The position numbers and the translations under genes are program-made. From CFX5 sp023384495 (lineage in GTDB: Bacteria; Chloroflexota; Anaerolineae; Caldilineales; Caldilineaceae): a stretch of DNA of 64,000 nt. Every line of letters starts with the position of its first letter. Positions within the stretch are counted from its first letter, which is position 1. Of the stretch, positions 8,320 through 16,282 are shown piece after piece. The notes under the pieces were generated by a model, which made no database searches, was not told where the DNA came from, and saw only the letters and a list, made by a program, of their open reading frames with translations. The stretch is from assembly GCA_048499455.1 (NCBI GenBank), contig JASNZV010000014.1, positions 62,001 to 126,000 on the forward strand, given 5' to 3'.

Positions 8320-9066
8320 ATGAAACTAAAATGTCTCTGTTGCGAGGCGCTCACCCGGCTGGCGTATCTGGGGGCGGCGCTCTCGCCCCACACCGTCGAT
8401 GTCGAACTGTTCAAGATCGGTCTGCATAACCAGCCGCTCAGCCTGCGCCAGCGGCTGCAAGCCCAGATCGACGCCACCGGCGGCCAGGGCTACGACGCCA
8501 TCACGCTGGCCTACGGGCTATGCGGGCAGGCCACCGCCGGCCTGGTCGCCCGCGAGATCCCGCTGGTCATTCCCCGCGCCCACGACTGTATCACGCTCTT
8601 TCTCGGCAGCCGCAGCCGCTACCAGGCGCAGTTCGAGCAGAACCCCGGCACCTATTGGTATGCGCACGACTACATCCAGCGCCGTGATAACACAAACACA
8701 TCCCTATCGCTTGGCGCCGGTGTGGACAACGACCGCCTCCAGGAACGTTACCAGGAGTTTGTCGAAAAGTTTGGCGAAGACAACGCCCAATACCTGATGG
8801 AAGTCATGGGCGCCTGGCAGAGCCATTACAACCGGGCCGCCTATATCGACATGGGCGTGGGCGATGGCGCGGCAGTGGAATCACACGCGCACGACGAAGC
8901 GCAGCGCCGCGGCTGGGCGTTCGAGCGTGTGGCCGGCGACTACACCCTCATCCGCCGCTTGCTCGCCGGCGAGTGGGATGATGATTTTCTCGTCGTCGAG
9001 CCGGGCCAGCAGATCGCCATGGCCTATGATGAGGGAGTAGTAGCCTGCCGGAAGCATGAAGCGTGA
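8320..9066 (+). CDS. DUF1638 domain protein
   Basis: 248-residue cytosolic protein of the DUF1638 family. It shows the family's N-terminal CEALTR element (after two further Cys at residues 5 and 7-8 region), the YGLCG segment and the HDCITLFLGS segment; these Cys/His residues could bind metal, which is inference. DUF1638 genes are often found next to corrinoid-dependent methyltransferases in other genomes (general knowledge), and here one lies between methyltransferases 5 and 6. ATG 8320 follows a GAGAGGA ribosome site. The stop codon is 14 bases before the next start, indicating one transcript. A structural or activation role in the methyltransferase system is plausible but not shown. Confidence 0.85.
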   Translation: MKLKCLCCEALTRLAYLGAALSPHTVDVELFKIGLHNQPLSLRQRLQAQIDATGGQGYDAITLAYGLCGQATAGLVAREIPLVIPRAHDCITLFLGSRSRYQAQFEQNPGTYWYAHDYIQRRDNTNTSLSLGAGVDNDRLQERYQEFVEKFGEDNAQYLMEVMGAWQSHYNRAAYIDMGVGDGAAVESHAHDEAQRRGWAFERVAGDYTLIRRLLAGEWDDDFLVVEPGQQIAMAYDEGVVACRKHEA

Positions 9067-9080
9067 TACGGAGGTGTCCC

Positions 9081-10085
9081 ATGAATTCGCGCGAACGAGT
9101 GCTCGTCGCGCTGCGCCGGGAGCAGCCCGACCGGGTACCCTTTGTCGAGGGTGGCATCGACCCGCCGATCCAGCGGGTGCTCATGGGTAGAGATGACTTT
9201 CTGCCCGAAGAGCTAAACGAGGTTATGGGGCTGGATAACCTGCTGGCCGAGTTCTTGCCGCCCATCTTTGGCGTGCATGAGGTGCATGATGGCATCAACT
9301 TCCTGGCCCGCCCGCTGCTCCTGACCCGCGCCGACCTCGGCCAGATGGTCTTTCCCGACCCCGAAGATCCGTCCATGTATGTGGCGGCAGAAGCGCTGGC
9401 CAACCGCAACCGGGGACGCTACGCCATCTGCGCCAAGATGCGCATGGGCGCCTCGCCGCTGTTGATGAGCATGGGATTGGAGGCCTTCTCCTATGCCCTG
9501 GCCGATGACCCCGGCCTGGTGGACACGGTGTTGGGGCGCTATGCAGACTGGACAATCGCCGTCGTCCGCCATCTGAAGGATGTGGGCGTGGACCTGGTCT
9601 GGACCTTTGACGACATGGCCTACAAGAATGGCCCCATGTTCTCGCCGCGCGTCTTTCGCACGCTCTTCCTGCCCCACCTGCGGCGCGTCGCCGATGCTGT
9701 GAAGGGAGAGGGTTTGCCCTGGATCGTCCACTCCGACGGCAACCTGATGCCGCTGCTCGATGACCTGCTCACCTTAGGGTTTGACGGCCTGCACCCGTTG
9801 GAGCCAGGGGCGATGGACATCGAAGCTGTCAAGCGCGAGTACGGCCACCGGCTCTGTCTGGTCGGCAACATTGACCTGCACTACACCCTGACGCTGGGCG
9901 CGCCGGCCGAGGTCGAGGCGGAAGTTAAGCAGCGGATCACGACCATCGGCCGAGGCGGCGGCTATATGATCAGCAGCGCCAATTCGATTACCTCGTATTG
10001 TAAAATCGAAAACGTGTGGGCCATGATCCGGGCGATCCGCAAGTATGGCGCTTATCCGACAGCAATTTCAAATTTGCGGGAATAG
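9081..10085 (+). CDS. UroD/MtaA-family methyltransferase 6
   Basis: UroD-fold methyltransferase, 334 residues, a typical family length. ATG 9081 follows a strong GGAGGT; an upstream in-frame GTG at 9063 would overlap the DUF1638 stop and is less likely. Motifs are RVLVALRREQPDRVPF at the N-terminus, DDMAYKNGPMFSPRVFR in the middle, HSDGN (H217, D219), and LVGNIDLHYTL near the end. It is the last member of the cluster. The stop codon lies inside the left arm of a long inverted repeat that separates it from heme A synthase. Confidence 0.87.
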   Translation: MNSRERVLVALRREQPDRVPFVEGGIDPPIQRVLMGRDDFLPEELNEVMGLDNLLAEFLPPIFGVHEVHDGINFLARPLLLTRADLGQMVFPDPEDPSMYVAAEALANRNRGRYAICAKMRMGASPLLMSMGLEAFSYALADDPGLVDTVLGRYADWTIAVVRHLKDVGVDLVWTFDDMAYKNGPMFSPRVFRTLFLPHLRRVADAVKGEGLPWIVHSDGNLMPLLDDLLTLGFDGLHPLEPGAMDIEAVKREYGHRLCLVGNIDLHYTLTLGAPAEVEAEVKQRITTIGRGGGYMISSANSITSYCKIENVWAMIRAIRKYGAYPTAISNLRE

Positions 10086-10171
10086 ACCGCGGATTGGGCG
10101 GATTCGGCTGATTTGCGCGGATAACAATCTTTTAGAATCCGCGCCGATCCGTAAAATCCGCGGTCTATTCC
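10079..10171. repeat. 17-bp inverted repeat after the methyltransferase cluster
   Basis: GGAATAGACCGCGGATT (10079-10095) is perfectly complementary to 10155-10171, with a 59-base loop that holds further gcggatt/aatccgc units. The left arm contains the stop codon of methyltransferase 6. It may mark the transcript end or be a dispersed element; aatccg fragments recur at 11365-11520. Confidence 0.65.
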
Positions 10172-10253
10172 GAATTGCTGCTTATTCGCTTTGCTCTGAC
10201 CGGTGATATAATGTAGCGACAGCGCCCGGCCCAGAACCGAGAACGTACAGCCT

Positions 10254-11354
10254 ATGATAACATCCGCAAATAGGGTCACCGCGGCTCAGCACGAAGTAAC
10301 CAGCCGCGCAACATCCGCCAATCGGGCAGTCATTGTCTGGCTGCTTACCGTGTGCGTGCTGGTCATGGGCCTCTCCGTCTTTGGCGGCTATGTGCGGTTG
10401 ACCCGCTCCGGCCTTTCCATTGTCGAATGGAATGTGGTCACGGGCGTGCTCCCGCCGCTGGGTGAGGAGGCCTGGCAGGCGACCTTCGCCAAATACCAGC
10501 AAACTCCGGAATTCCAGCAGGTCAACGCCGCCATGACCCTGGAAGGATACAAAACGATCTTCTACGTAGAGTATTTCCATCGCCTGATTGCACGCATGGC
10601 CGGGCTGGCCGTCATCGCGCCACTGGGTATCTTCCTCTGGCGGGGGACCATTCCCTGGCGGCGGTCGGGCGTCTATCTGCTCATCGCGGCGCTCTTTGGC
10701 TTTCAGGGCTTTCTCGGCTGGTACATGGTCAGCAGCGGACTGGTAGATCGCCCCAGCGTGAGCCACTACCGGCTGGCGGCGCACCTGCTCACCGCGCTGG
10801 CGCTGCTGGCCCTGACCTTGTGGACGGCGCTCAACCAGATGGGCGGGCGAACCGCTGCCCCGCCCGCCGCTCGTACGGCGCCGGCCAGGGTTGCCCTTGC
10901 CTTGCTGGCCGTGCTGGTCATCCAGATCGCCTATGGCGCCCTGGTCGCCGGTCTCAAGGCCGGCCACGTGTCGGACACCTTTCCGCTCATGTTTGGCTAT
11001 CTTGCGCCGCCGGGTCTGCTGGCCGCGGCGCAGCCCTGGTGGGTCAATCTCGTGGCCACAGCCACGACCGTTCACTTTGTCCACCGCTGGTTTGCCTTTG
11101 TGGTGCTCGCCCTCGCCGCGCTCTTGCTCTTCTTGACCAGACGACTGGGCCACCCGCCCGCCGTCCAACGAGTTGCAGGCATCATCGTCGCCCTGATCAT
11201 CGTGCAGATCGGGCTGGGGATCAGCGTGATCTGGTCTCATGTGCCGCTGGCGCTGGCGTTGAGCCACCAGGCCACGGCGTTGTTTTTGTTTGCCGCCGTC
11301 ATTGTGCTCAATCACCAATTGTGGTTGGGATGGGACGTCACTGGCCGGCGGTGA
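10254..11354 (+). CDS. ctaA: Heme A synthase, CtaA/Cox15 type
   Basis: Polytopic membrane enzyme that oxidises the heme O methyl group to make heme A for terminal oxidases. At 366 residues with about eight membrane helices it matches the Cox15-like class. The diagnostic segment RLTRSGLSIVEWNVVTG follows helix 1. The paired heme-ligand His residues sit in YFHRLIARMAG, SHYRLAAHLL, VHFVHRWFAF and LSHQATAL. There is no obvious strong ribosome site before the ATG. It stands alone between the methyltransferase island and the dehydrogenase operon; no protoheme farnesyltransferase (ctaB) is adjacent. Confidence 0.93.
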   Translation: MITSANRVTAAQHEVTSRATSANRAVIVWLLTVCVLVMGLSVFGGYVRLTRSGLSIVEWNVVTGVLPPLGEEAWQATFAKYQQTPEFQQVNAAMTLEGYKTIFYVEYFHRLIARMAGLAVIAPLGIFLWRGTIPWRRSGVYLLIAALFGFQGFLGWYMVSSGLVDRPSVSHYRLAAHLLTALALLALTLWTALNQMGGRTAAPPAARTAPARVALALLAVLVIQIAYGALVAGLKAGHVSDTFPLMFGYLAPPGLLAAAQPWWVNLVATATTVHFVHRWFAFVVLALAALLLFLTRRLGHPPAVQRVAGIIVALIIVQIGLGISVIWSHVPLALALSHQATALFLFAAVIVLNHQLWLGWDVTGRR

Positions 11355-11521
11355 TTGTGGCCTAAATCCGTATCAAAACGAGAACGCGAAGTACTACCCC
11401 ATCCTATTGGGAAGAAGCCGCGGCAGGAAGGATGATATTCGTTTCTTAATCCGTTCCTACGCCTGTAATTAGAGCGCAGCATGCTCGAAAAACAATCCGC
11501 TCAATCCGTTCCCAAAATCCG

Positions 11522-11550
11522 TTGACAGGTTTCGCCCTCAACCAAATAAC
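11522..11550 (+). promoter_or_regulatory. Candidate sigma-70-type promoter
   Basis: TTGACA at 11522-11527, a 17-base spacer, then AATAAC at 11545-11550 (four of six matches to TATAAT). It lies 65 bases before the start of the FAD/GcvT dehydrogenase gene and could drive that gene with etfB, etfA and the thioesterase. Based only on consensus matching. Confidence 0.35.
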
Positions 11551-11614
11551 AGTGAGGGCGCGGGAAGGGTGAAGTTCGCGGTTCTTGCTTTCAGCGTTGC
11601 GAAAGGAATCCAAG

Positions 11615-14134
11615 ATGGCTGAATTACCCAAACAGGCGCGCGTGGTCATCGTCGGCGCCGGGATCGTCGGCAATTCCATGGCCTATCACCTGGCGCGGCT
11701 GGGGTGGAAGGAGATCGTACTGCTCGACAAAGGGGCGCTGCCCAATCCGGGCGGCTCCACCGGCCATGCCTCCAACTTCCTTTACCCGGTCGACCACTCC
11801 AAAGAGATGACCCGCTTCACCCAGGACAGCATCAAACAATACCGGGAGATGGGCGTCTTTACCCAGTGTGGCGGGCTGGAGGTGGCGCGCACCAAAGAAC
11901 GCGCCGAAGAGATCAAGCGCCGTCTCGCCTCGGCCAAAGCGTGGGGCGAAGAGGCCGAGTTGCTCTCCCCCGCCGAGGTCAGGGAACTGGCGCCCTACCT
12001 CAACGAGCAGATCATCCGCGGCGCCTTCTATTCTCCCGGCGTGGGTGTGGTGGACCCGCTGCGCGCCGGCACGATCATGCGCGAACGGGCGCAAGCGCTG
12101 GGTGCGCTCACCATCGTGCCCCGGGTCGAGGTAACCGGCGTCGAGGTGGTGAAGGGGCGCATCCGCGGTGTGCAGACGACGGCCGGTTCGATCCAGACCG
12201 AGACGCTGGTCGTAGCCTGTGGCATCTGGAGCCCGCGCATCGCCCGCATGGCCGGCGCGCAGATCCCGCTCACCCCGGCCGTCCACCAGATGATCAGCGT
12301 CGGCCCCATCCCGCTGCTGGCCGAGAAGCCGGGCGAGATTTCGTACCCCATCGTGCGCGATGTGGACTTCAACATGTACGAGCGCCAGCATGGCAGCGAC
12401 ATGGAGGTCGGCTCGTACGACCATCGCCCCATCCTCGTCGACCCCGACGACATCCCGCCCATTGAAAAGGCGGCCCTGTCGCCCACCGAACTGCCCTTTA
12501 CGCAGGACGATTTCGAGCCGTCGCTGGAGCGGGCGCTCGAACTGATGCCCTTCCTGGGCGAGTATGGCATCCGCTACGCCATCAACGGCCTGCTCTCGCT
12601 GACGCCGGACGGCTTCCCCATCCTCGGCGAGACGCCGGAAGTGGGGGGTCTCTGGTCGGTGGCGGCCGTCTGGATCAAGGAGGCGCCCGGCATTGCCCGC
12701 TCGGTGGCCGAGTGGATGACCACCGGAGCACCCGAGATCGACCCCAGCGGCTCAGACATCGCCCGCTTTTACGACCATCACAAGACCAGGCGGCACATCC
12801 ACGCCCGCACCCGCGAAAGCTATAACAAGACCTACGGCATCGTCCACCCGCGCGAGCAATATAGCTCCAACCGCAGGGTGCGGCTCAGCCCCTTCTACGA
12901 ACAAGAGAGGGCGCTCGGTGCGGTCTTCTTCGAGACGGCCGGCTGGGAGCGGCCCCAATGGTACGATGCCAACGCCGGGCTGCTCGACGAATACGGCGAA
13001 CGCGTCCTGCCGCGGCGGGACGAATGGGACGCCCGCTGGTGGTCGCCCATCATCAACGCCGAGCATCTTGCGCTGCGCGAACGGGTCGGGATGGTCGACC
13101 TCTCGGCCTTTGCCATCTTTGACATCACCTCACCCAAAGAGAGTCCGGCCGCGCTCGACTATATCCAGAAAATGGCCGTGGCCCAGATGGATGTACCGGT
13201 GGGGCGGGTGGTCTACACCCCGTTGTTGAACCCTGCCGGCGGCATCAAGGCCGACCTGACCATCATGCGGCTGGCAGAGCACCATTTCCGCGTGGTCACC
13301 GGCGGCGCCGACGGCATGCGCGACAAGAAGTGGTTTGCCGATCACCTGCCCGCCGACGGCTCGGTACAACTGAGCGACGTGACCTCGGCGTGGGCCACCC
13401 TCGGCGTCTGGGGGCCGCGCGCCCGTGATCTCGTGCAGGCGGCCACCGCGGACGATATGTCGCACGCCGCATTTCCCTTTGCGACCTGCCGGTGGGTTCA
13501 CTTCGGCCCGATCCCGGCGCTGGCCTCGCGCATCTCGTACGTGGGCGAGCTAGGCTGGGAGATCTACGTCCCGTTCGAGCAGGGCGCCCGCCTGTGGGAG
13601 ATCCTGTGGGCGGCGGGTCAGCCGTTGGGTGTTGTCCCCGTCGGCATCGGCGTCTACGGCACGACGGCGCGGCTAGAGAAGTGCTATCGCGCCTACGGCA
13701 ACGAACTGGAACAGGAGTATAATCTGGTCGAGACAGGCCTGGCGCGGCGCTCGGTCAAGCCGCAGGATTTTATCGGCAAGGAGGCCTATCTCCAGCAGCG
13801 CGCTGGCGAACCGGCGGCGGTCCTCTGCACGCTCACGGTCGATGACCATACTTCCGGTTCGGGCATTCAACGCTACATGATGGGGCGCGAGCCGATCCTG
13901 ACCTCCGGCGGCGAACCCATTGTCGATAGCCACGGCCGCCGTTCGTATGTCACCAGCGCGGGGTCGGGACCGTCGGTGGGCAAGCACATTCTCATGGGCT
14001 TTCTGCCGCCCGCCTACGCCAAAGTGGGCACAAAGCTGCTGGTAGAGTATTTCGCCGAACAGTATCCGGTGACAGTGGTCGTGGTGGGCGCCACGCCCCT
14101 CTTCGACCCGGAAAATCTGCGCATGAAAGGGTAG
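11615..14134 (+). CDS. FAD oxidoreductase-GcvT fusion (dimethylglycine/sarcosine dehydrogenase-like)
   Basis: 839-residue fusion that probably oxidatively demethylates an N-methyl amine and may hand the C1 unit to tetrahydrofolate. An N-terminal Rossmann FAD motif (VIVGAGIVGNSMAYHLA, residues 8-24) opens a DAO domain. GSTGHAS carries a His at the place where mammalian DMGDH/SARDH attach FAD covalently. A middle FAD-oxidoreductase domain leads to GcvT and GcvT C-terminal barrel domains (about 430-835; YVGELGWEIYVP is characteristic). ATG 11615 follows GAAAGGA. etfB starts 11 bases downstream, matching the known use of ETF as electron acceptor by this family. Specific substrate (sarcosine, dimethylglycine or other) cannot be read from sequence. 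Confidence 0.9.
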   Translation: MAELPKQARVVIVGAGIVGNSMAYHLARLGWKEIVLLDKGALPNPGGSTGHASNFLYPVDHSKEMTRFTQDSIKQYREMGVFTQCGGLEVARTKERAEEIKRRLASAKAWGEEAELLSPAEVRELAPYLNEQIIRGAFYSPGVGVVDPLRAGTIMRERAQALGALTIVPRVEVTGVEVVKGRIRGVQTTAGSIQTETLVVACGIWSPRIARMAGAQIPLTPAVHQMISVGPIPLLAEKPGEISYPIVRDVDFNMYERQHGSDMEVGSYDHRPILVDPDDIPPIEKAALSPTELPFTQDDFEPSLERALELMPFLGEYGIRYAINGLLSLTPDGFPILGETPEVGGLWSVAAVWIKEAPGIARSVAEWMTTGAPEIDPSGSDIARFYDHHKTRRHIHARTRESYNKTYGIVHPREQYSSNRRVRLSPFYEQERALGAVFFETAGWERPQWYDANAGLLDEYGERVLPRRDEWDARWWSPIINAEHLALRERVGMVDLSAFAIFDITSPKESPAALDYIQKMAVAQMDVPVGRVVYTPLLNPAGGIKADLTIMRLAEHHFRVVTGGADGMRDKKWFADHLPADGSVQLSDVTSAWATLGVWGPRARDLVQAATADDMSHAAFPFATCRWVHFGPIPALASRISYVGELGWEIYVPFEQGARLWEILWAAGQPLGVVPVGIGVYGTTARLEKCYRAYGNELEQEYNLVETGLARRSVKPQDFIGKEAYLQQRAGEPAAVLCTLTVDDHTSGSGIQRYMMGREPILTSGGEPIVDSHGRRSYVTSAGSGPSVGKHILMGFLPPAYAKVGTKLLVEYFAEQYPVTVVVVGATPLFDPENLRMKG

Positions 14135-14145
14135 ACGCAAGAGCG

Positions 14146-14916
14146 ATGAACATTCTGGTCTGTATCAAACGAGTGCCCGCCACCGGCGGCAAGGTGACCC
14201 TGACGCCGGATGCGCAGGAGCTGGACACGCGCTACCTGGGCTTCACCATCAGCCCGCACGAAGAATGTGCGCTCGAAGAGGCGCTGCGGCTGGTGGAGGC
14301 GCACGGCGGCAGCACCACGGCGTTGACGCTCGGCCCCGCCGATGCCACCGAACAGCTGCGCGACGCCCTGGCCATGGGCATCGACCGCGGCATCCTGCTG
14401 GAGACGGACGGTCGCGAGTGGGACCCGGCGGCCACGGCCACGGCCATCGTCGATGCCGTGCGCACACAGGCCGCCGCGGGTATGACCTTCGACCTCCTGC
14501 TCTTTGGCAACGAGGCAGCCGACACAAGTGGCTATCAAGTGGGCATTCGGGTGGCGCACGCTCTTGGCCTGCCCTGTGTCAGCGGTGTCAAGGCGCTGGA
14601 GATCGCCGATGGTGCGGCCATTGCGCGGCGCGAGGCCAGCGGCGGCTGGGAAGTTTTCTCCGCGCCACTGCCGGCAGTGGTCACGGTCAAAGAGGGGATC
14701 AATTTGCCCCGCTACCCTTCGATGCAGGGGCGGCTACGGGCGCGCAAGAAGGAGATCACCCAGATCCAACCGCAGTGGCCCGGCAATGCGCTGGAGAAAA
14801 TACGTTTCAAGCTGCCGGAGAAGAAGCGCAGCCAGGCGGAGATATTGGGCAAAGGCCCGGAGAGCGCCGCCAAAATGGTCGAACTGTTCAAAAAACTGGG
14901 GGTGCTAGGGTCATGA
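14146..14916 (+). CDS. etfB: Electron transfer flavoprotein beta subunit
   Basis: 256 residues, the normal EtfB length, beginning MNILVCIKRVPAT with the family's AMP-binding fold. DLLLFGNEAADTSGYQVG is the strand-loop motif, and PAVVTVKEGINLPRYPS matches the usual VVTV...NEPRYPS signature with small changes. It forms a heterodimer with the next gene product and carries electrons from the upstream dehydrogenase toward the quinone pool. Its last bases overlap the etfA start (ATGA), showing translational coupling. No ETF:quinone oxidoreductase gene is in the window. Confidence 0.95.
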   Translation: MNILVCIKRVPATGGKVTLTPDAQELDTRYLGFTISPHEECALEEALRLVEAHGGSTTALTLGPADATEQLRDALAMGIDRGILLETDGREWDPAATATAIVDAVRTQAAAGMTFDLLLFGNEAADTSGYQVGIRVAHALGLPCVSGVKALEIADGAAIARREASGGWEVFSAPLPAVVTVKEGINLPRYPSMQGRLRARKKEITQIQPQWPGNALEKIRFKLPEKKRSQAEILGKGPESAAKMVELFKKLGVLGS

Positions 14917-15881
14917 TACTCGGCCTGGTTGAACATGATCGAGGCAAAGTGAGTGGCGGGTCATGGGAAATGCTCACCTTTGGCCGCCACCTGGCGGAAC
15001 AGCAGGGCTGCCCGCTCCACGCGGTCATCATCGGCAACGGGGCGCGCCCGCTGGCCGAATCGTTGCAAGCCTACGGTGTCACCGCCGCCTATCTGGTGGA
15101 GCACGAACGGTTGGACGACTATGCGCCGGAAGCGTGGGCGCAGAGCGTGGTGGAAGTGATCGCCACCACCAATCCCCAGGCGGTCATGGCGCCGGGGAGC
15201 GACCGCGGCCATGAGGTGATGGCGCACGTTGCGGCGCGCACGGGTTTGCCCCTGGCGGCCAACTGCACCGACGTGGCGCTCGGCGACCCCTGCCGCGTGA
15301 CGCGCCTGCGCTGGGGCGGTAGCCTGTTGGAGGAGGCCCAGTTTCAGGGCTCGCCCGCTCTGGTTACCATCGCCGAGCATGTGGTGGAAGCCCGGCAGGC
15401 GCCGGCAGACGAACTGACCATCCACGAGATCGCGCCCACCCTGGCCGACGCTGACTTACGGGTGCGGCTCGTCGAACGGGTGGAGGCGGCGGGAGGTCGG
15501 GTCTCGCCGGCTGAGGCGCGCGTCGTGGTGGGCGGTGGCCGGGGCGTGGGTAGCGCCGAGGGCTTTCAGGCGCTGGAAGAACTGGCCGAACTCCTGGGCG
15601 GGGCAGTCGGCTGTTCGCGCGCCGTCACCAGCCTGGGCTGGCGGCCCCACGCCGACCAGATCGGCCAGACCGGGATGCGGATTGCGCCCGACCTCTACAT
15701 CGCCTGTGGCGTGAGCGGCGCCATCCAGCACATGGTGGGGTGCAAAGGCGCCAAGGTCATCCTCGCCGTCAACACCGACGCCGACGCGCCCATCATCACC
15801 GAAGCCGACTACGCCGTCATCGGCGACCTGCACCAGGTGCTCCCGGCGCTGTGCGAGGCGGTCCGGCGGGCGCAGCGGTGA
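14913..15881 (+). CDS. etfA: Electron transfer flavoprotein alpha subunit
   Basis: 322 residues. The C-terminal FAD-binding domain is clear: VVVGGGRGVG, VTSLGWRPHADQIGQTG, and YIACGVSGAIQHMVGCKG followed by INTDADAPI-type AVNTDADAPIITEADYAV. The start is ATG 14913, overlapping the etfB stop by four bases. The stop in turn overlaps the GTG of the thioesterase gene, so dehydrogenase, etfB, etfA and thioesterase form one compact operon. Confidence 0.95.
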   Translation: MILGLVEHDRGKVSGGSWEMLTFGRHLAEQQGCPLHAVIIGNGARPLAESLQAYGVTAAYLVEHERLDDYAPEAWAQSVVEVIATTNPQAVMAPGSDRGHEVMAHVAARTGLPLAANCTDVALGDPCRVTRLRWGGSLLEEAQFQGSPALVTIAEHVVEARQAPADELTIHEIAPTLADADLRVRLVERVEAAGGRVSPAEARVVVGGGRGVGSAEGFQALEELAELLGGAVGCSRAVTSLGWRPHADQIGQTGMRIAPDLYIACGVSGAIQHMVGCKGAKVILAVNTDADAPIITEADYAVIGDLHQVLPALCEAVRRAQR

Positions 15882-16282
15882 ACCCCAACCTGGAGCCAGG
15901 GCTGGTCGGCGAAGCCAGCGCCGTGGTCACAGAAACAGAGACCGCGCAAGCAATCGGCAGCGGCGATGTGCCGGTCTTGGGCACGCCGGCGTTGGTCGCG
16001 CTGCTGGAACAGGCGGCGGTCAACGCCATCGCCGGCCGGCTCGACCCGGGACTGACGACGGTGGGCGTGCAGATCGACGTGCGCCATCTTGCCGCCACAC
16101 CCGGTGGCGCGACGGTGCGCGCCCGGGCGACCTTGACCGCCGTCAAGGGCCGCAGCCTGACCTTTCACCTCGTGGCGCACGATGAGGTCGAGCAGGTGGC
16201 TGAAGGCGCGCACCGGCGTGTGATTGTCGACCGGGCGCGGTTTGTCCACAAAGCAAATGCCAAGCGAAGCGCTCAACGCTGA
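15878..16282 (+). CDS. FlK-like hotdog thioesterase
   Basis: 134-residue hotdog-fold protein related to fluoroacetyl-CoA thioesterase FlK. Aligned by eye to my memory of FlK, the catalytic Thr42-Glu50-His76 trio corresponds to T36 (GTPALV), E44 (LLEQAA) and H70 (VRHLAATP), with the same T+8=E spacing. Many members of this family have no tested substrate, so a general acyl-CoA or detoxifying thioesterase is the safer reading. GTG 15878 overlaps the etfA stop. The 3' end overlaps the convergent citrate synthase by 10 bases; citrate synthase is the enzyme that turns fluoroacetyl-CoA into toxic fluorocitrate, an intriguing but unproven link. Confidence 0.8.
   Translation: MNPNLEPGLVGEASAVVTETETAQAIGSGDVPVLGTPALVALLEQAAVNAIAGRLDPGLTTVGVQIDVRHLAATPGGATVRARATLTAVKGRSLTFHLVAHDEVEQVAEGAHRRVIVDRARFVHKANAKRSAQR

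Noticed and set aside
1124..10085. Calling the six UroD-fold genes heme-pathway hemE
   Set aside because: Six divergent copies beside a corrinoid protein, with HxD at the methyltransferase metal position and no other heme pathway genes next to them, fit methyltransferases instead.
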